From NCBI RefSeq assembly GCF_008367235.1, contig NZ_VTZS01000007.1:40980-104979 (forward strand): DNA of 64,000 nucleotides. The letters are read 5' to 3'. This DNA comes from Pareuzebyella sediminis. GTDB taxonomy: Bacteria; Bacteroidota; Bacteroidia; Flavobacteriales; Flavobacteriaceae. Both the position numbers and the translations under genes were made by a program. Of this stretch, positions 15,817-25,579 are shown in pieces (position 1 is the stretch's first letter; each line of letters starts with the position of its first letter). The notes under the pieces are model-generated. The model saw nothing but the letters and a program-made list of their open reading frames with translations. It made no database searches and had not been told where the DNA came from.

Positions 15817-16608
15817 CTACCCGTTTCTTTTCTTCCCGAATACGGTATCTAGCAGATAGTCCAGGGCATCGGAATCGGTAAGTACCGATGTCTTCTTTTT
15901 GGACCTTTTTTTAGTAGCGGGCACCTCGGTATTTTCCTTGCCATCAACTTCCGACGGGCGAAGGGCAACCTCTTTCTCTAACCCGAACCTTTCGTTCAGC
16001 CGCGAGAGAAAAATAAGGGCCGCTTCAAGATCGATTATCTCCTGGAGTACCGGATTTTTTTTTAGGACGTTCCCGTCGACCTCCAAACCTTTTCCCATAA
16101 GGTACGCTTCCAGGCCATCTTTATGGAATTTTGCAAGGTTCAGGGGCATCGTCTCTTTTTTCAGTAGCAGACGGCCAATTTTACCGGAGGTACGTAGCTC
16201 CAGGTTGCCCTGTGGGGACAGCCCCTTTTCGACGAGGTCGGCGCTATGCCGAGAGGCATCTTCAGCACCTTGGCGGTAATGGTTAAGGGCCACCTTTCGG
16301 AGCTCAGGGCCTTCAAGACCAAAGCGGTCCTCCTCGAACCTATAGAGGTGGACCAGGGCGCGGTCCTCTATTTTTTCCTTCAGCTTACCAACAATATACC
16401 GGTAATAGGCACTGCTCAACGCGGCAGTAGGTCCGACTTCCCTTTGCCCTGCTTCTTCGTTCAGTATATTTGCCTTCCCGAAGGTAAGAGGTACCCTTGC
16501 CGTTGCTTGGTAGAGTTTTTTGATAGCAAAAGTTCCTCTTTCCTTTCTTCCGAAAGGCTTTGCAGATCGATATCTTGTAGTGCCCCGAAATATTCCATAT
16601 ACCGTCAA
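15817..16608 (-). CDS. Hypothetical protein next to the recombinase, 263 aa
   Basis: I do not recognise the family. The protein is basic and helical, with a Lys-rich linker near residue 230 (ATKKRSKKKTS) and a short C-terminal helix (DALDYLLDTVFGKK). It begins 27 bp after the recombinase stop, so the two are likely one transcript; an accessory role in excision or integration, or in handling the adjacent repeats, is inference. The coding sequence is G+C-richer than the accessory genes further left, like the recombinase. Confidence 0.6.
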   Translation of the reverse strand: MTVYGIFRGTTRYRSAKPFGRKERGTFAIKKLYQATARVPLTFGKANILNEEAGQREVGPTAALSSAYYRYIVGKLKEKIEDRALVHLYRFEEDRFGLEGPELRKVALNHYRQGAEDASRHSADLVEKGLSPQGNLELRTSGKIGRLLLKKETMPLNLAKFHKDGLEAYLMGKGLEVDGNVLKKNPVLQEIIDLEAALIFLSRLNERFGLEKEVALRPSEVDGKENTEVPATKKRSKKKTSVLTDSDALDYLLDTVFGKKRNG

Positions 16609-16635
16609 AAATAAACCTTTTTGACCTCTAAGGCG

Positions 16636-18087
16636 CTATTCCCTAAAATATTCGGAATAGTCCTCGGGCATTTCTGCATCGATGTTCCTCAGGTATTTCT
16701 CAAGGGCTGTCTGGGTCGTGTGTTCGGTGTACTGCTTCAGTTTGGCCTTCGCCAGTTGCTGGGGGTATTTCTTGCGCAGTTTCCTGTAGAGCTTGGTGAT
16801 ATAGGTATGCCGATAACTGTAGAGCCCGTAATCCTTGCCTAGTCCGAAATGGTCCTTTACCTTTTTGAACCGTTTGGAGAAATAGTTCCGTTTGTCGGCA
16901 TCCGGTATGTCCCATTTCCCGCCCAGTCCGTAAGGGGTGAAGAGATGATCGTCCTTGTCCAATTCGGAAAGGTCAGGGAGTTTTTCTACCATGATCTCTT
17001 GAAGGCGCCTTCTTTTGCGAAGCTTGTCCTTCGCATCATAATTGATCCGTTTTTCGTCAAGGTCAAGATCGCCCACCTTTAACCGGCAGACCTCGATGGG
17101 CCTTAAGAGGTTATAGGAAACGAACCAGATGAACTGGCGCAGGAGCTGGTCGTTCTCGGCAAGATAGTTGTCGATATCGTCCTCCATTTTTTGGGAGAAG
17201 GTCTTGTGGCGCTCCGGCCTTGACGACAGTTTGTTGATGGATAGTATGAAGTTCTCCGCGATGATGTCGTTATCGCGCAGGGTGGTGAAAAAAGAGCTAA
17301 GGGCACCACGTGCGTTGTTCCGGTTTGCGGCCGAGGTACGGTCGAGTACCCAGTTCAGGTACCGGATCACGGTGGACCGGTCCACCTTGGTAATATCTTC
17401 CATGCGTTCCGGTTCATGCTCCCCGAGCCATTTCAGGAACCGGTTGATACGACTTTTGTATTTGGTGAAGGAGTTCGCGTTCAGGACGCTCTTCTTTATT
17501 TTGAGCCCCAGTTCGAACGCCTCTTGCACCGATGTTCGGTTTTCGGCTTCCTCTTTATGTACTCGGGGCCGGTTTTCGTCTATATTTTTATCGGTGGCAT
17601 CTGGGAATGTTCCGGTCCCTTTTTCGAGCGGTTCCGTTGCAGTAGGGGTAGGGGCCTGGTTTGTTGTCGCCTTTTTACCGGGTCTTTCGGCAGTGGTTCC
17701 GGTTTCGTCGCCCGCCATACCGGCGCGGAACTTGGCCTCCAGTTCAGAATTGTCCCTATAAGGGTCGAACCCGGCCTCCAATAGTACCAGAAGGTTGCGC
17801 TGCAGAGTGCGGAGGAATTTCAACCGTTTGGTCTTGGTCTTGAAGCGGTTGGCCCCGCCCTTGATCTGCGACTGCCGTTTCAGTTTTCCGGTACCGGGGT
17901 CTCGAAAGGAATAGTAGACGTACCAATCCTTTTGTAGGGCCTCTCTTCTCTCTTCCCTGGAGAGCTTCGACCATTTGGAGGCATCGACCCCTCCGGTGTA
18001 GATTTTTGGTTCGGAATAGTTCAATTTTGTGCTAAAAACGTATTCGTTTTCGTATACGTTTCGTAAAAGTAGGGAAATGTCGGACAT
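16636..18087 (-). CDS. Tyrosine recombinase (island integrase)
   Basis: 483 residues from the ATG at 18087; a longer frame starts at 18126, but its first 13 codons overlap the tRNA terminator hairpin, so 18087 is preferred. An N-terminal arm-binding region (WYVYYSFRDPGTGKLKR), a ~70-residue variable linker, a SAM-like core-binding domain (SFTKYKSRINRFLKWLGEHE), then the catalytic domain. Numbered from the longer frame: R342 (LLRPIEVCRL), R439-H440 (YSYRHTYIT), H469 (YTEHTTQTAL), and nucleophile Y478 (EKYLRN). The usual first His of the HxxRH box is Tyr436, a variation that occurs in active relatives. Its place directly beyond the 3' end of tRNA-fMet shows it integrates the island there. Confidence 0.92.
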   Translation of the reverse strand: MSDISLLLRNVYENEYVFSTKLNYSEPKIYTGGVDASKWSKLSREERREALQKDWYVYYSFRDPGTGKLKRQSQIKGGANRFKTKTKRLKFLRTLQRNLLVLLEAGFDPYRDNSELEAKFRAGMAGDETGTTAERPGKKATTNQAPTPTATEPLEKGTGTFPDATDKNIDENRPRVHKEEAENRTSVQEAFELGLKIKKSVLNANSFTKYKSRINRFLKWLGEHEPERMEDITKVDRSTVIRYLNWVLDRTSAANRNNARGALSSFFTTLRDNDIIAENFILSINKLSSRPERHKTFSQKMEDDIDNYLAENDQLLRQFIWFVSYNLLRPIEVCRLKVGDLDLDEKRINYDAKDKLRKRRRLQEIMVEKLPDLSELDKDDHLFTPYGLGGKWDIPDADKRNYFSKRFKKVKDHFGLGKDYGLYSYRHTYITKLYRKLRKKYPQQLAKAKLKQYTEHTTQTALEKYLRNIDAEMPEDYSEYFRE

Positions 18088-18092
18088 AAAAA

Positions 18093-18118
18093 AACGGATC
18101 GCACGCATGCGATCCGTT
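18093..18118 (-). terminator. Rho-independent terminator after tRNA-fMet
   Basis: AACGGATCGC (18093-18102) pairs perfectly with GCGATCCGTT (18109-18118) around a 6-nt loop; reading on the minus strand it is followed by a run of seven T (18094-18088). It lies 24 bp beyond the tRNA 3' end and just before the recombinase start. Confidence 0.88.
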
Positions 18119-18141
18119 GGTTTCATTGGCCTTGGGCCTTG

Positions 18142-18214
<73 letters not shown>

Positions 18215-18224
18215 ATTTGAACGA

Positions 18225-18256
18225 CAAAGATACAACGGTTTTTTAGTTTAATCAAA
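18225..18256 (-). promoter_or_regulatory. Promoter of tRNA-fMet
   Basis: On the minus strand, TTTG (18256-18253), a 20-bp spacer, and TATCTTTG (18232-18225) match the Bacteroidota -33/-7 consensus. The -7 box is 10 bp from the tRNA 5' end. Confidence 0.75.
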
Positions 18257-18331
18257 TCTTGTCAAAAAGAAATATTTGGAGTCTCGATGAGGTATAACTA
18301 TAGAAAGTTTTACCTTCGGGGTTTTACGCCT

Positions 18332-19696
18332 ATGGAAGTAATCAACGACTTTATTGCAAGTGTTCTACCATTGACCGAGTGGCCCATGTTCATACTGCTT
18401 ATCGGAGGTGGACTCTTTTTGGTGCTGTATTCAAAATTTATTCCCTATCGCTATTTCGGTCATGCCATAGCCATTACAGCCGGAAAATATGATGATAAGA
18501 ATGCAGTAGGGGATGTGAGCTCCTTTCAGGCCCTCTCAGCTGCGGTAGCGGCTACCGTAGGCCTAGGTAATATTTCCGGGGTGGCCATAGCCATTCATGA
18601 TGGAGGCCCCGGCGTTGTTTTTTGGATATGGATGACGGCTCTGTTGGGCATGTGCATTAAATTCTATTCATGTAGCCTTGCCATTATGTTTCGTGGTACC
18701 GATTCAGACGGTAAACTACAGGGTGGACCCATGTTTTACATCACCAAAGGACTTGGTCCCAAGGGAAAACCTTTGGCCATCTTTTTCGCTATTTGTGGTC
18801 TTTTCGGGTTTTTAGGGGTCTTTACGGCCAACCAGTTTACCGAAACTTTTATGAGTGTGGTGGAACCTTCCGAGACCCTCTTTGCTATGGACGAAATGAC
18901 TTGGAAGTGGACGGTCGGCTTCGTATTGGCCATCATAACCTCTTTCGTAATATTTGGCGGGTTGACCAAAATCGCCAAAGTGGCTTCAGCTTTAGTACCT
19001 TTTATGGTCGCCATTTATCTGGTCGCCGTAATTGTGGTGATGGTGCTGAACGCTTCCCAGATTATACCGGCCTTAAAAATGATTATCACCGAAGCATGGA
19101 ATTTCAAGTCGTTGGTAACCGGTGGTTTTTGGGGGTTGGTGATCATTGGTATCAGACGGGCCATGTTTTCTAATGAGGCAGGGCTGGGCAGTGCACCTAT
19201 GTACCATGGGCAGTCGAAGACCGATAACCCAATAAAAGAAGGGTTGGTGGCTATGTTAGGTCCTTTTATAGATACTATTATGGTCTGTACGTTTACAGCG
19301 GTCGTAATTATTTTAAGCGGGGCATATCTAGAAGATGCCAGTGGTATCGTGATGACCTTATCGGCTTTCGAGACCACGCTGTTCGGTTTTGGCGATGATT
19401 TACTGATGCTCATTGTTACTGCATTTGCGCTGTCTACGCTATTTACCTATTCGTATTATGGAGTGAAGTGTTTGTCTTTTTTGACCAATGCCAAAATCGG
19501 AAAGCTTTACAATTGGTATTTTGTCATCATGATCGTCTTCGCCGCAGTGGCTTCCTTAGAATTGGTTAAAAACCTGATCGACCTTTCGTATGCGTTAATG
19601 GTGATTCCCAATATGATTGCCGTACTTCTTTTGGCACCCAAGGTGAATGCCGCGGCAAGAACTTATTTTGAAAAATTGAAACATGGCAACACATAA
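18332..19696 (+). CDS. Sodium:alanine/amino acid symporter (AGCS family)
   Basis: 454 residues from the ATG at 18332; an upstream ATG at 18287 would add 15 basic residues not usual for the family. About ten hydrophobic segments and family blocks such as TVGLGNISGVAIAIHDGGPG, GGPMFYITKGLG and NEAGLGSAPMYHG mark it as an AGCS (alanine or glycine:cation symporter) importing small neutral amino acids with Na+ at the inner membrane. Its last 14 bp overlap the start of era, so the two genes are probably translated from one message. It is the first core-genome gene beyond the tRNA. Confidence 0.93.
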   Translation: MEVINDFIASVLPLTEWPMFILLIGGGLFLVLYSKFIPYRYFGHAIAITAGKYDDKNAVGDVSSFQALSAAVAATVGLGNISGVAIAIHDGGPGVVFWIWMTALLGMCIKFYSCSLAIMFRGTDSDGKLQGGPMFYITKGLGPKGKPLAIFFAICGLFGFLGVFTANQFTETFMSVVEPSETLFAMDEMTWKWTVGFVLAIITSFVIFGGLTKIAKVASALVPFMVAIYLVAVIVVMVLNASQIIPALKMIITEAWNFKSLVTGGFWGLVIIGIRRAMFSNEAGLGSAPMYHGQSKTDNPIKEGLVAMLGPFIDTIMVCTFTAVVIILSGAYLEDASGIVMTLSAFETTLFGFGDDLLMLIVTAFALSTLFTYSYYGVKCLSFLTNAKIGKLYNWYFVIMIVFAAVASLELVKNLIDLSYALMVIPNMIAVLLLAPKVNAAARTYFEKLKHGNT

Positions 19697-20570
19697 AGCA
19701 GGCTTCGTAAATATTATCGGAAATCCAAATGTGGGTAAATCTACTTTGATGAATGCCTTTGTGGGCGAGAAGCTTTCTATTATTACCTCAAAGGCCCAGA
19801 CGACGCGCCATCGAATTCTCGGTATTGTCAACGGAGATGATTTTCAGGTCGTTTTATCCGATACCCCAGGAATTATCAAACCAGCCTACGACCTACAATC
19901 GAGCATGATGGATTTTGTGAAATCGGCCTTTGAAGATGCAGATGTGCTGCTCTATATGGTAGAAATAGGAGAGAAGTCTTTAAAAGACGAGCGTTTCTTT
20001 GAACGTATAAAAGAGAGTAAAATACCAGTCTTGTTACTTCTGAATAAAATAGATACTTCCGAACAGGAGATTTTGGAGCAGCAGACCCAGTATTGGCAGG
20101 AATTACTTCCCAGTGTCGAGATCCATCCGATTTCGGCCTTAAACAATTTCAACGTCCGAGAGGTTTTTGAAAGAATTATTGAACTGCTGCCTGAGGCACC
20201 TCCCTATTACCCCAAAGATCAACTCACCGATAAACCAGAACGCTTTTTTGTAAATGAGGCGGTGCGCGAAAAGATTCTCATGAACTATAAAAAGGAAATA
20301 CCATATGCGGTCGAAGTAGAGACCGAAGAGTTCTTGGAAGAAGAAGACATTATTCATATACGCTCGGTTATTATGGTGGAGCGTGATTCGCAGAAAGGTA
20401 TCATTATCGGCCATAAAGGAAGCGCCTTAAAAAGAGTCGGGGTGGGTGCTCGCAAAGACTTGGAAAAGTTCTTTGGGAAACAGGTGCACATCGAATTGTT
20501 TGTTAAGGTCAATAAAAATTGGCGTAGCGATGCCCGTCAACTGAAACGTTTTGGGTACAATCAAAAATGA
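19683..20570 (+). CDS. era: GTPase Era
   Basis: 295 residues, the usual length. GTPase motifs: GNPNVGKST (G1), DTPG (G3) and NKID (G4). The C-terminal KH domain carries GHKGSALKRVGVGARKDLE and ends NKNWRSDARQLKRFGY, which binds the 3' end of 16S rRNA. Era helps mature the small ribosomal subunit at the membrane. It overlaps the symporter gene by 14 bp and lies about 700 bp from der, another ribosome-assembly GTPase. Confidence 0.98.
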   Translation: MATHKAGFVNIIGNPNVGKSTLMNAFVGEKLSIITSKAQTTRHRILGIVNGDDFQVVLSDTPGIIKPAYDLQSSMMDFVKSAFEDADVLLYMVEIGEKSLKDERFFERIKESKIPVLLLLNKIDTSEQEILEQQTQYWQELLPSVEIHPISALNNFNVREVFERIIELLPEAPPYYPKDQLTDKPERFFVNEAVREKILMNYKKEIPYAVEVETEEFLEEEDIIHIRSVIMVERDSQKGIIIGHKGSALKRVGVGARKDLEKFFGKQVHIELFVKVNKNWRSDARQLKRFGYNQK

Positions 20571-20721
20571 TTTAAAACCTTGATAGGCGAAGAGATTGTT
20601 TTTTAAGTTGAATCATGCGGTTAAGAATTGAATGATCGTAAAATAGGAGCACTTAAAAAATCATCACTCTGGTACAAAATAAACAGTGGTTTAAAGCCAT
20701 CTCGAAAAAATGGCCAACAAA

Positions 20722-21252
20722 CTATAGGTACGACTCAATAGTACTTTTCATAAAATCGTACAGTTCGTGCATCTGTGGTTTTCCCTTATGACGGCCCGCC
20801 CTTCCAAATGCATATAAAACAAACCACAGCAAGACCATAAAGAGCATTAGGCCGAGTTGAATACCAAAGGGCTTGTTCAAAGATGCGCTTGAATAGGCCC
20901 AAATTCCTAGAATGATAAATAAAGTAGCGACCCCAAAATGGAGAAACATGAAAAACGTCCATAAGGTAGGATTGGGGCCGAAAAGTCCGTAAATCCTACT
21001 TTGACCATCTTCAGTGTCGTTGATTTCCAAATGTAATTGAGGTGACCAAAAATGAATGTGATCGACATTGAACTTTATAAATACGTGGTCATCCAAGCGT
21101 TTTACTATAAAGGGTATTCGCGCTGATTTCTCAAAGGTTTCCAAGAGCGTTTCCTTTAAATACGGAATATCCATCTGAAATCGAGGACGTAGAACAATGT
21201 CGTTGGGCAGGGCTTTCATGTTCGATGGGTTTTTCCAAGGCATAATATACAT
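20722..21252 (-). CDS. Conserved membrane protein between era and der, 176 aa
   Basis: The first ~90 residues are soluble (LRPRFQMDIPYLKETLLETF, FIKFNVDHIHFWSPQLHLEI); then two transmembrane segments follow (TFFMFLHFGVATLFIILGIW and IQLGLMLFMVLLWFVLYAF), and a short C-terminal helix ends MHELYDFMKSTIE. No GTPase motif is present despite its neighbours. Starts at residue 4 or 12 are also possible. Function unknown. It is read convergently with era and divergently from der. Confidence 0.75.
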   Translation of the reverse strand: MYIMPWKNPSNMKALPNDIVLRPRFQMDIPYLKETLLETFEKSARIPFIVKRLDDHVFIKFNVDHIHFWSPQLHLEINDTEDGQSRIYGLFGPNPTLWTFFMFLHFGVATLFIILGIWAYSSASLNKPFGIQLGLMLFMVLLWFVLYAFGRAGRHKGKPQMHELYDFMKSTIESYL

Positions 21253-21273
21253 ATTTCCTTAAAATATTAGTAG

Positions 21274-21281
21274 TACTTTTG
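21274..21281 (+). promoter_or_regulatory. -7 box of der promoter
   Basis: TACTTTTG matches TAnnTTTG exactly and ends 17 bp before the der ATG, implying a very short leader. No clear -33 element was seen. Confidence 0.55.
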
Positions 21282-21298
21282 TCGCAAATTAGATACAA

Positions 21299-22603
21299 AT
21301 GAGTGCTATTGTAGCCATTGTTGGAAGACCGAATGTTGGAAAATCCACGTTCTTTAACCGGTTGATCCAGAGGCGTGAAGCTATTGTTGATGCGGTTAGC
21401 GGTGTGACCCGGGATCGTCATTACGGAAAAAGCGATTGGAACGGAAAAGAGTTTTCATTAATAGATACTGGAGGTTACGTCGTGGGCAGTGATGATGTAT
21501 TTGAACAACAAATCGATAAACAGGTAGAGTTGGCGATAGATGAGGCCGATGCTATCATTTTTATGGTAGACGTAGAGACGGGCGTAACGGGTATGGACGA
21601 AGATGTGGCAAAGCTACTACGGCGAGTCAAAAAACCGGTTTTTTTGGCCATTAATAAAGTAGACAACGCGAAGAGGGCCGAAGATGCCGTGGAGTTCTAT
21701 GCCTTGGGATTGGGAGAATATTATACCCTCTCAAGTATCAACGGCAGCGGTACGGGAGAATTGCTCGATGCCTTGGTCGAGGTGCTACCTGAGAAAGAGA
21801 ATCAAGATAACCAATTGCCTAGATTTGCAGTGGTCGGTAGGCCTAATGCCGGTAAATCTTCTTTTATCAATGCCCTGATTGGAGAGGAGCGCTATATCGT
21901 AACCGATATCGCCGGTACGACAAGGGATAGTATCGATACCAAATACAACCGATTCGGATTCGAATTCAACTTGGTCGATACCGCAGGAATCCGTCGTAAA
22001 GCCAAGGTCAAGGAGAATCTTGAATTTTACTCCGTAATGCGGTCCGTTCGTGCCATCGAACATAGTGACGTGTGTTTGGTGCTTTTCGATGCTACCCGAG
22101 GTTTCGACGGGCAGGTAGAGAACATTTTCTGGTTGGCCCAACGGAACAATAAGGGGGTTGTAATATTGGTCAACAAATGGGATTTGGTCGAAGACAAGGA
22201 GACCAATACCATAAAACAGTACACCCAACGTATTAAACAGGCAATGGAACCCTTCGTAGATGTGCCTATTATTTTTATTTCGGCATTGACCAAACAACGT
22301 ATCTTCAAGGCTATCGAAACGGCGGTCGAAGTATACCAAAATCGTTCAAAGAAAATCAAGACCCGTAAGTTGAACGATGTGATGCTGCCGATTATTCAGC
22401 AAACCCCGCCCCCCGCATACAAAGACAAGTACGTCAAAATAAAATATGTGACACAATTGCCGACCCCTTATCCGCAATTTGCATTTTTTTGTAATCTACC
22501 ACAATATGTACGAGACCCATACAAACGATTCCTGGAAAATAAGCTACGGGAAAACTTTAATTTTACCGGAGTTCCTGTAACTGTTTTCATGCGTAAAAAG
22601 TAG
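21299..22603 (+). CDS. der: Ribosome-assembly GTPase Der (EngA)
   Basis: 434 residues with two tandem G domains and a C-terminal KH-like domain. The first has [13 protein letters not shown] and NKVD; the second has [13 protein letters not shown] and NKWD. The KH-like end reads [20 protein letters not shown]. Der is needed for maturation of the 50S subunit. It is transcribed alone from the -7 box at 21274. Confidence 0.98.
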   Translation: MSAIVAIVGRPNVGKSTFFNRLIQRREAIVDAVSGVTRDRHYGKSDWNGKEFSLIDTGGYVVGSDDVFEQQIDKQVELAIDEADAIIFMVDVETGVTGMDEDVAKLLRRVKKPVFLAINKVDNAKRAEDAVEFYALGLGEYYTLSSINGSGTGELLDALVEVLPEKENQDNQLPRFAVVGRPNAGKSSFINALIGEERYIVTDIAGTTRDSIDTKYNRFGFEFNLVDTAGIRRKAKVKENLEFYSVMRSVRAIEHSDVCLVLFDATRGFDGQVENIFWLAQRNNKGVVILVNKWDLVEDKETNTIKQYTQRIKQAMEPFVDVPIIFISALTKQRIFKAIETAVEVYQNRSKKIKTRKLNDVMLPIIQQTPPPAYKDKYVKIKYVTQLPTPYPQFAFFCNLPQYVRDPYKRFLENKLRENFNFTGVPVTVFMRKK

Positions 22604-22722
22604 GGTTCTTCGGTAGACAAAATTCTTCTTTCTAAGTTGGTGCTACAAGAATTATCGATCAGCCTCTCCATTTCAAAATATATTTTTCTTATGTATGGAC
22701 AAGACATAAACTTTTGTTAATT

Positions 22723-22744
22723 ATCAACTAAAATTTTAGTTGAT
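22723..22744. promoter_or_regulatory. Perfect 22-bp palindrome upstream of the TonB-plug protein gene
   Basis: Half-site ATCAACTAAAA (22723-22733) is followed directly by its exact reverse complement (22734-22744). It lies 35 bp before the chosen start (22779). A palindrome this long without a loop suits a dimeric repressor or activator site; it lacks the T run expected of a terminator. The regulator is unknown. Confidence 0.5.
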
Positions 22745-22778
22745 TTGTATTTTAGGCGTCAATAAAACCAAACTGCCC

Positions 22779-25547
22779 ATGCCACGATTTCTTCTAGCCT
22801 CCTTTTTTTCCCTTATTTTTTGTACTATTTCCTGGTCCCAAGAATTTAAAATTACCGGTTCAGTGGTCGATGCAACGTCAAAGCAGCCCTTGGAAGCCAC
22901 GACGGTATATGCCGAATCCCTAAAGGACAGTGCGCTCGTAGCCTATACGATTACCAACAATACGGGCTTTTTCGAGCTTCAGGACCGTACCGGCCTTAAA
23001 GAACTTAATATCTACTTTTCTTACAATGGCTACAAGACCCTTAAGATGAAAATCGATTTGAAGCCGACGGTGAATTTAGGGACCGTTCAACTTGAAGAAC
23101 AGGCAGAAGAGCTCGAGGAGGTGAACGTGGTCGGGGAAAGAGTGCCGATCACGGTCAAAAAAGACACCTTGGAGTTCAATGCCGATTCTTTTAAGACCCG
23201 ACCCGATGCCACGGTCGAAGATGTGCTGAAAAAATTGCCCGGGGTCGAGGTCGATAGCGATGGCAATATCACCGTAAACGGTAAAGAGGTTAGTCAGGTA
23301 AAGGTCAACGGACAAGTCTTTTTTAGCACCGATCCGAAAGTGGCCACCAAGAGCTTGCCCAAAGAAATCATCAGTAAAATACAGATAAGCGACACAAAGA
23401 CACGGGCGCAAGAATTTAGCGGTGAAGCGGGTAATGGCGAAAGCAAGACGATAAACCTTACGCTAAAAGAAGATAAGAATAAGGGATATGTGGGTAGGGT
23501 CGGAGCCGGCTATGGCACTGAAGATCGATACCAAGCGAATGGGCTTTTGAATTATTTTAATGACAAAGAACGGGTCAGCATTTTGGCCAGTGCCAATAAT
23601 ATCAATAATACCGGTTTTTCGTTTGACGAAATCCGTGACATGATGGGAGGAGTTCGAGGAAATTCGAGCTGGAGCTCTAACGGATCTTTTTCCGTGAATG
23701 GAATTTCCTTTGGATTTGGGGAAGGCATTACGACCTCGTCTACTTTGGGAGCAAGCTATGCCAATGAAATAAAGAATCGGTTCAAAATCAACAGCAATTA
23801 CTTTTTTTCCGATAGCGAGTCTGTGAACAATGAAAAAACGACTAGGGAAAATATTTTGCCCGATCGCCGTTTTTTTACCGATAACACCTCTGATTTCTTG
23901 GGAAATACGACATCGCACCAAGGATCTTTTCAAATGGATTACGATATCGATAAAACATTGAAAATTTTTATAAATCCATCCTTAAGTGTCAACAGTGCTA
24001 ACCAGACACGCAGTAATGAGACAGAGACCTCGGATGAAGCGGGCAACTTGGTCAATCGCAACGACCGTATCGACCGAAACAACAGTACCCAGCGAAGGTT
24101 CAGCAATAGGTTTGACGTGATGAAAAAGCTCGATACAATGGGAAGGCTATTGCGTTTTAGCTTTTCTAACGAGAATACCGAGAATCGCTCCGAGGGAATT
24201 CTAAACTCTGAACAGGAAGTATTTGGCGAGGAAACCACAGTGGAGCTTTTCGACCAACAAACGGAAGTCAAAGGGGCGGATGACAACTACCGAATTGAAT
24301 TGAGTTATACCCATCCGTTGACTAAGAAGCTTTTGCTAACGGCAGAGTATAATTTTTCGGATAAAACGGTTAAAAATAAGCGCGATGTATTCGAACTTGA
24401 TCGAAATACAGAAAGGTATACGATGTTCAATGAAGATCTGAGCTCTCAATTCGAGTTGGGTACCATGCAGAATTCCCCCACTTTGGGAATACGGCACCAA
24501 GGTGAAAAATTAAACGCTAGCATTTCATCACGATATATGATCACCCGGTTAGAAGGTACAGAGCTTTTTAGGAATGTCGATTTGTCAAGAAAATACCATA
24601 CCTGGCTTTATAACGGGTATTTGAACTATAACTTCGGTAACAATAAACGTTTAGGACTCTATTTCAATTCCGATTTGGATATTCCATCCTTTTCCCAATT
24701 GCAACCGGTCGCGATTATCAATGACCCCCTGAACATCATCGTTGGGAATCCAAACCTAGAGCCTGGGGTGAACCGAAATATATATCTGAACTACAATAAT
24801 TTTAATTGGAGGGAACGCACTGGTTTTTTTATTTACTCCGGTGTTAATTTCAGGAAGAATAGGGTTTCAAGTGTAACGACGACAGATGATAATTTTATTC
24901 GCACCACGACCTACCGAAATGTAGATGGTAACTATTCAGCCTATAGCGGCATGGAATATTCCAAACAGATCAAAAAAGATAGTGCCTATACCCTAAAATT
25001 TAGTATACGGCCCTATATGAACCTAAATAGGGTCGTAGGTATTTCGAACGGAGTGGAACTGGTTTCTAAAAACTTTACTGTAAACCCTAGGGTTCGAATA
25101 ACCTTTAACTACAAAGAGTTGTTTGAAATCGAACCGGAATACACCTTTTCGGTCAACAACACTACCTTTAGCAACCCAAATATTGGAGATGTCGATTTTA
25201 TTTCGCATCGCCTTGGGTTAAGAACAACTACCTATTGGCCCGAGAACCTAATTTGGGAAAACGACATCAGTTACAACTACAACGGTAATGTGGGGCCCGG
25301 TTTTGACAAGAGCTCTATTTTTTGGAACACCAGTATCGGAATGGAAGTTTTGAAGAAAAAAGCGACTTTGAAAATATCCTCTTTTGATTTGTTGAACCAA
25401 AATATCAATACACGGAGAACTACGGGCGAAGACTTTATACAGGATTTTCAGGGAACTGTCCTACGGCGTTATTTTATGGGAAGTTTTACATATAAGTTTG
25501 ACCAGTTCGGAGGAAAGAAGGGATTAGGGAACCGATTCCGCAGGTAG
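22779..25547 (+). CDS. Outer membrane beta-barrel protein with carboxypeptidase-like and TonB-plug domains
   Basis: 922 residues from the ATG at 22779, which gives a normal signal peptide (MPRFLLASFFSLIFCTISWS); the frame is open further upstream. Residues ~22-105 form a carboxypeptidase-regulatory-like beta sandwich (FKITGSVVDATSKQPLEATT). A TonB-plug-like region follows (DATVEDVLKKLPGVEVDSDG, VKVNGQVFFSTDPKVATKSL), and then a long beta-barrel region rich in aromatic strands to the C-terminus (FMGSFTYKFDQFGG). It resembles the TonB-receptor-like outer membrane proteins of Bacteroidota that lack a neighbouring SusD. The substrate is not indicated by context. Confidence 0.88.
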   Translation: MPRFLLASFFSLIFCTISWSQEFKITGSVVDATSKQPLEATTVYAESLKDSALVAYTITNNTGFFELQDRTGLKELNIYFSYNGYKTLKMKIDLKPTVNLGTVQLEEQAEELEEVNVVGERVPITVKKDTLEFNADSFKTRPDATVEDVLKKLPGVEVDSDGNITVNGKEVSQVKVNGQVFFSTDPKVATKSLPKEIISKIQISDTKTRAQEFSGEAGNGESKTINLTLKEDKNKGYVGRVGAGYGTEDRYQANGLLNYFNDKERVSILASANNINNTGFSFDEIRDMMGGVRGNSSWSSNGSFSVNGISFGFGEGITTSSTLGASYANEIKNRFKINSNYFFSDSESVNNEKTTRENILPDRRFFTDNTSDFLGNTTSHQGSFQMDYDIDKTLKIFINPSLSVNSANQTRSNETETSDEAGNLVNRNDRIDRNNSTQRRFSNRFDVMKKLDTMGRLLRFSFSNENTENRSEGILNSEQEVFGEETTVELFDQQTEVKGADDNYRIELSYTHPLTKKLLLTAEYNFSDKTVKNKRDVFELDRNTERYTMFNEDLSSQFELGTMQNSPTLGIRHQGEKLNASISSRYMITRLEGTELFRNVDLSRKYHTWLYNGYLNYNFGNNKRLGLYFNSDLDIPSFSQLQPVAIINDPLNIIVGNPNLEPGVNRNIYLNYNNFNWRERTGFFIYSGVNFRKNRVSSVTTTDDNFIRTTTYRNVDGNYSAYSGMEYSKQIKKDSAYTLKFSIRPYMNLNRVVGISNGVELVSKNFTVNPRVRITFNYKELFEIEPEYTFSVNNTTFSNPNIGDVDFISHRLGLRTTTYWPENLIWENDISYNYNGNVGPGFDKSSIFWNTSIGMEVLKKKATLKISSFDLLNQNINTRRTTGEDFIQDFQGTVLRRYFMGSFTYKFDQFGGKKGLGNRFRR

Positions 25548-25579
25548 TTCGTTCGTATTTTCAAGGAAAAGAGCTAATA

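Noticed and set aside
18088..18126. First 13 codons of the longer recombinase frame
   Set aside because: They coincide with the perfect terminator hairpin of tRNA-fMet; the 18087 start is preferred.
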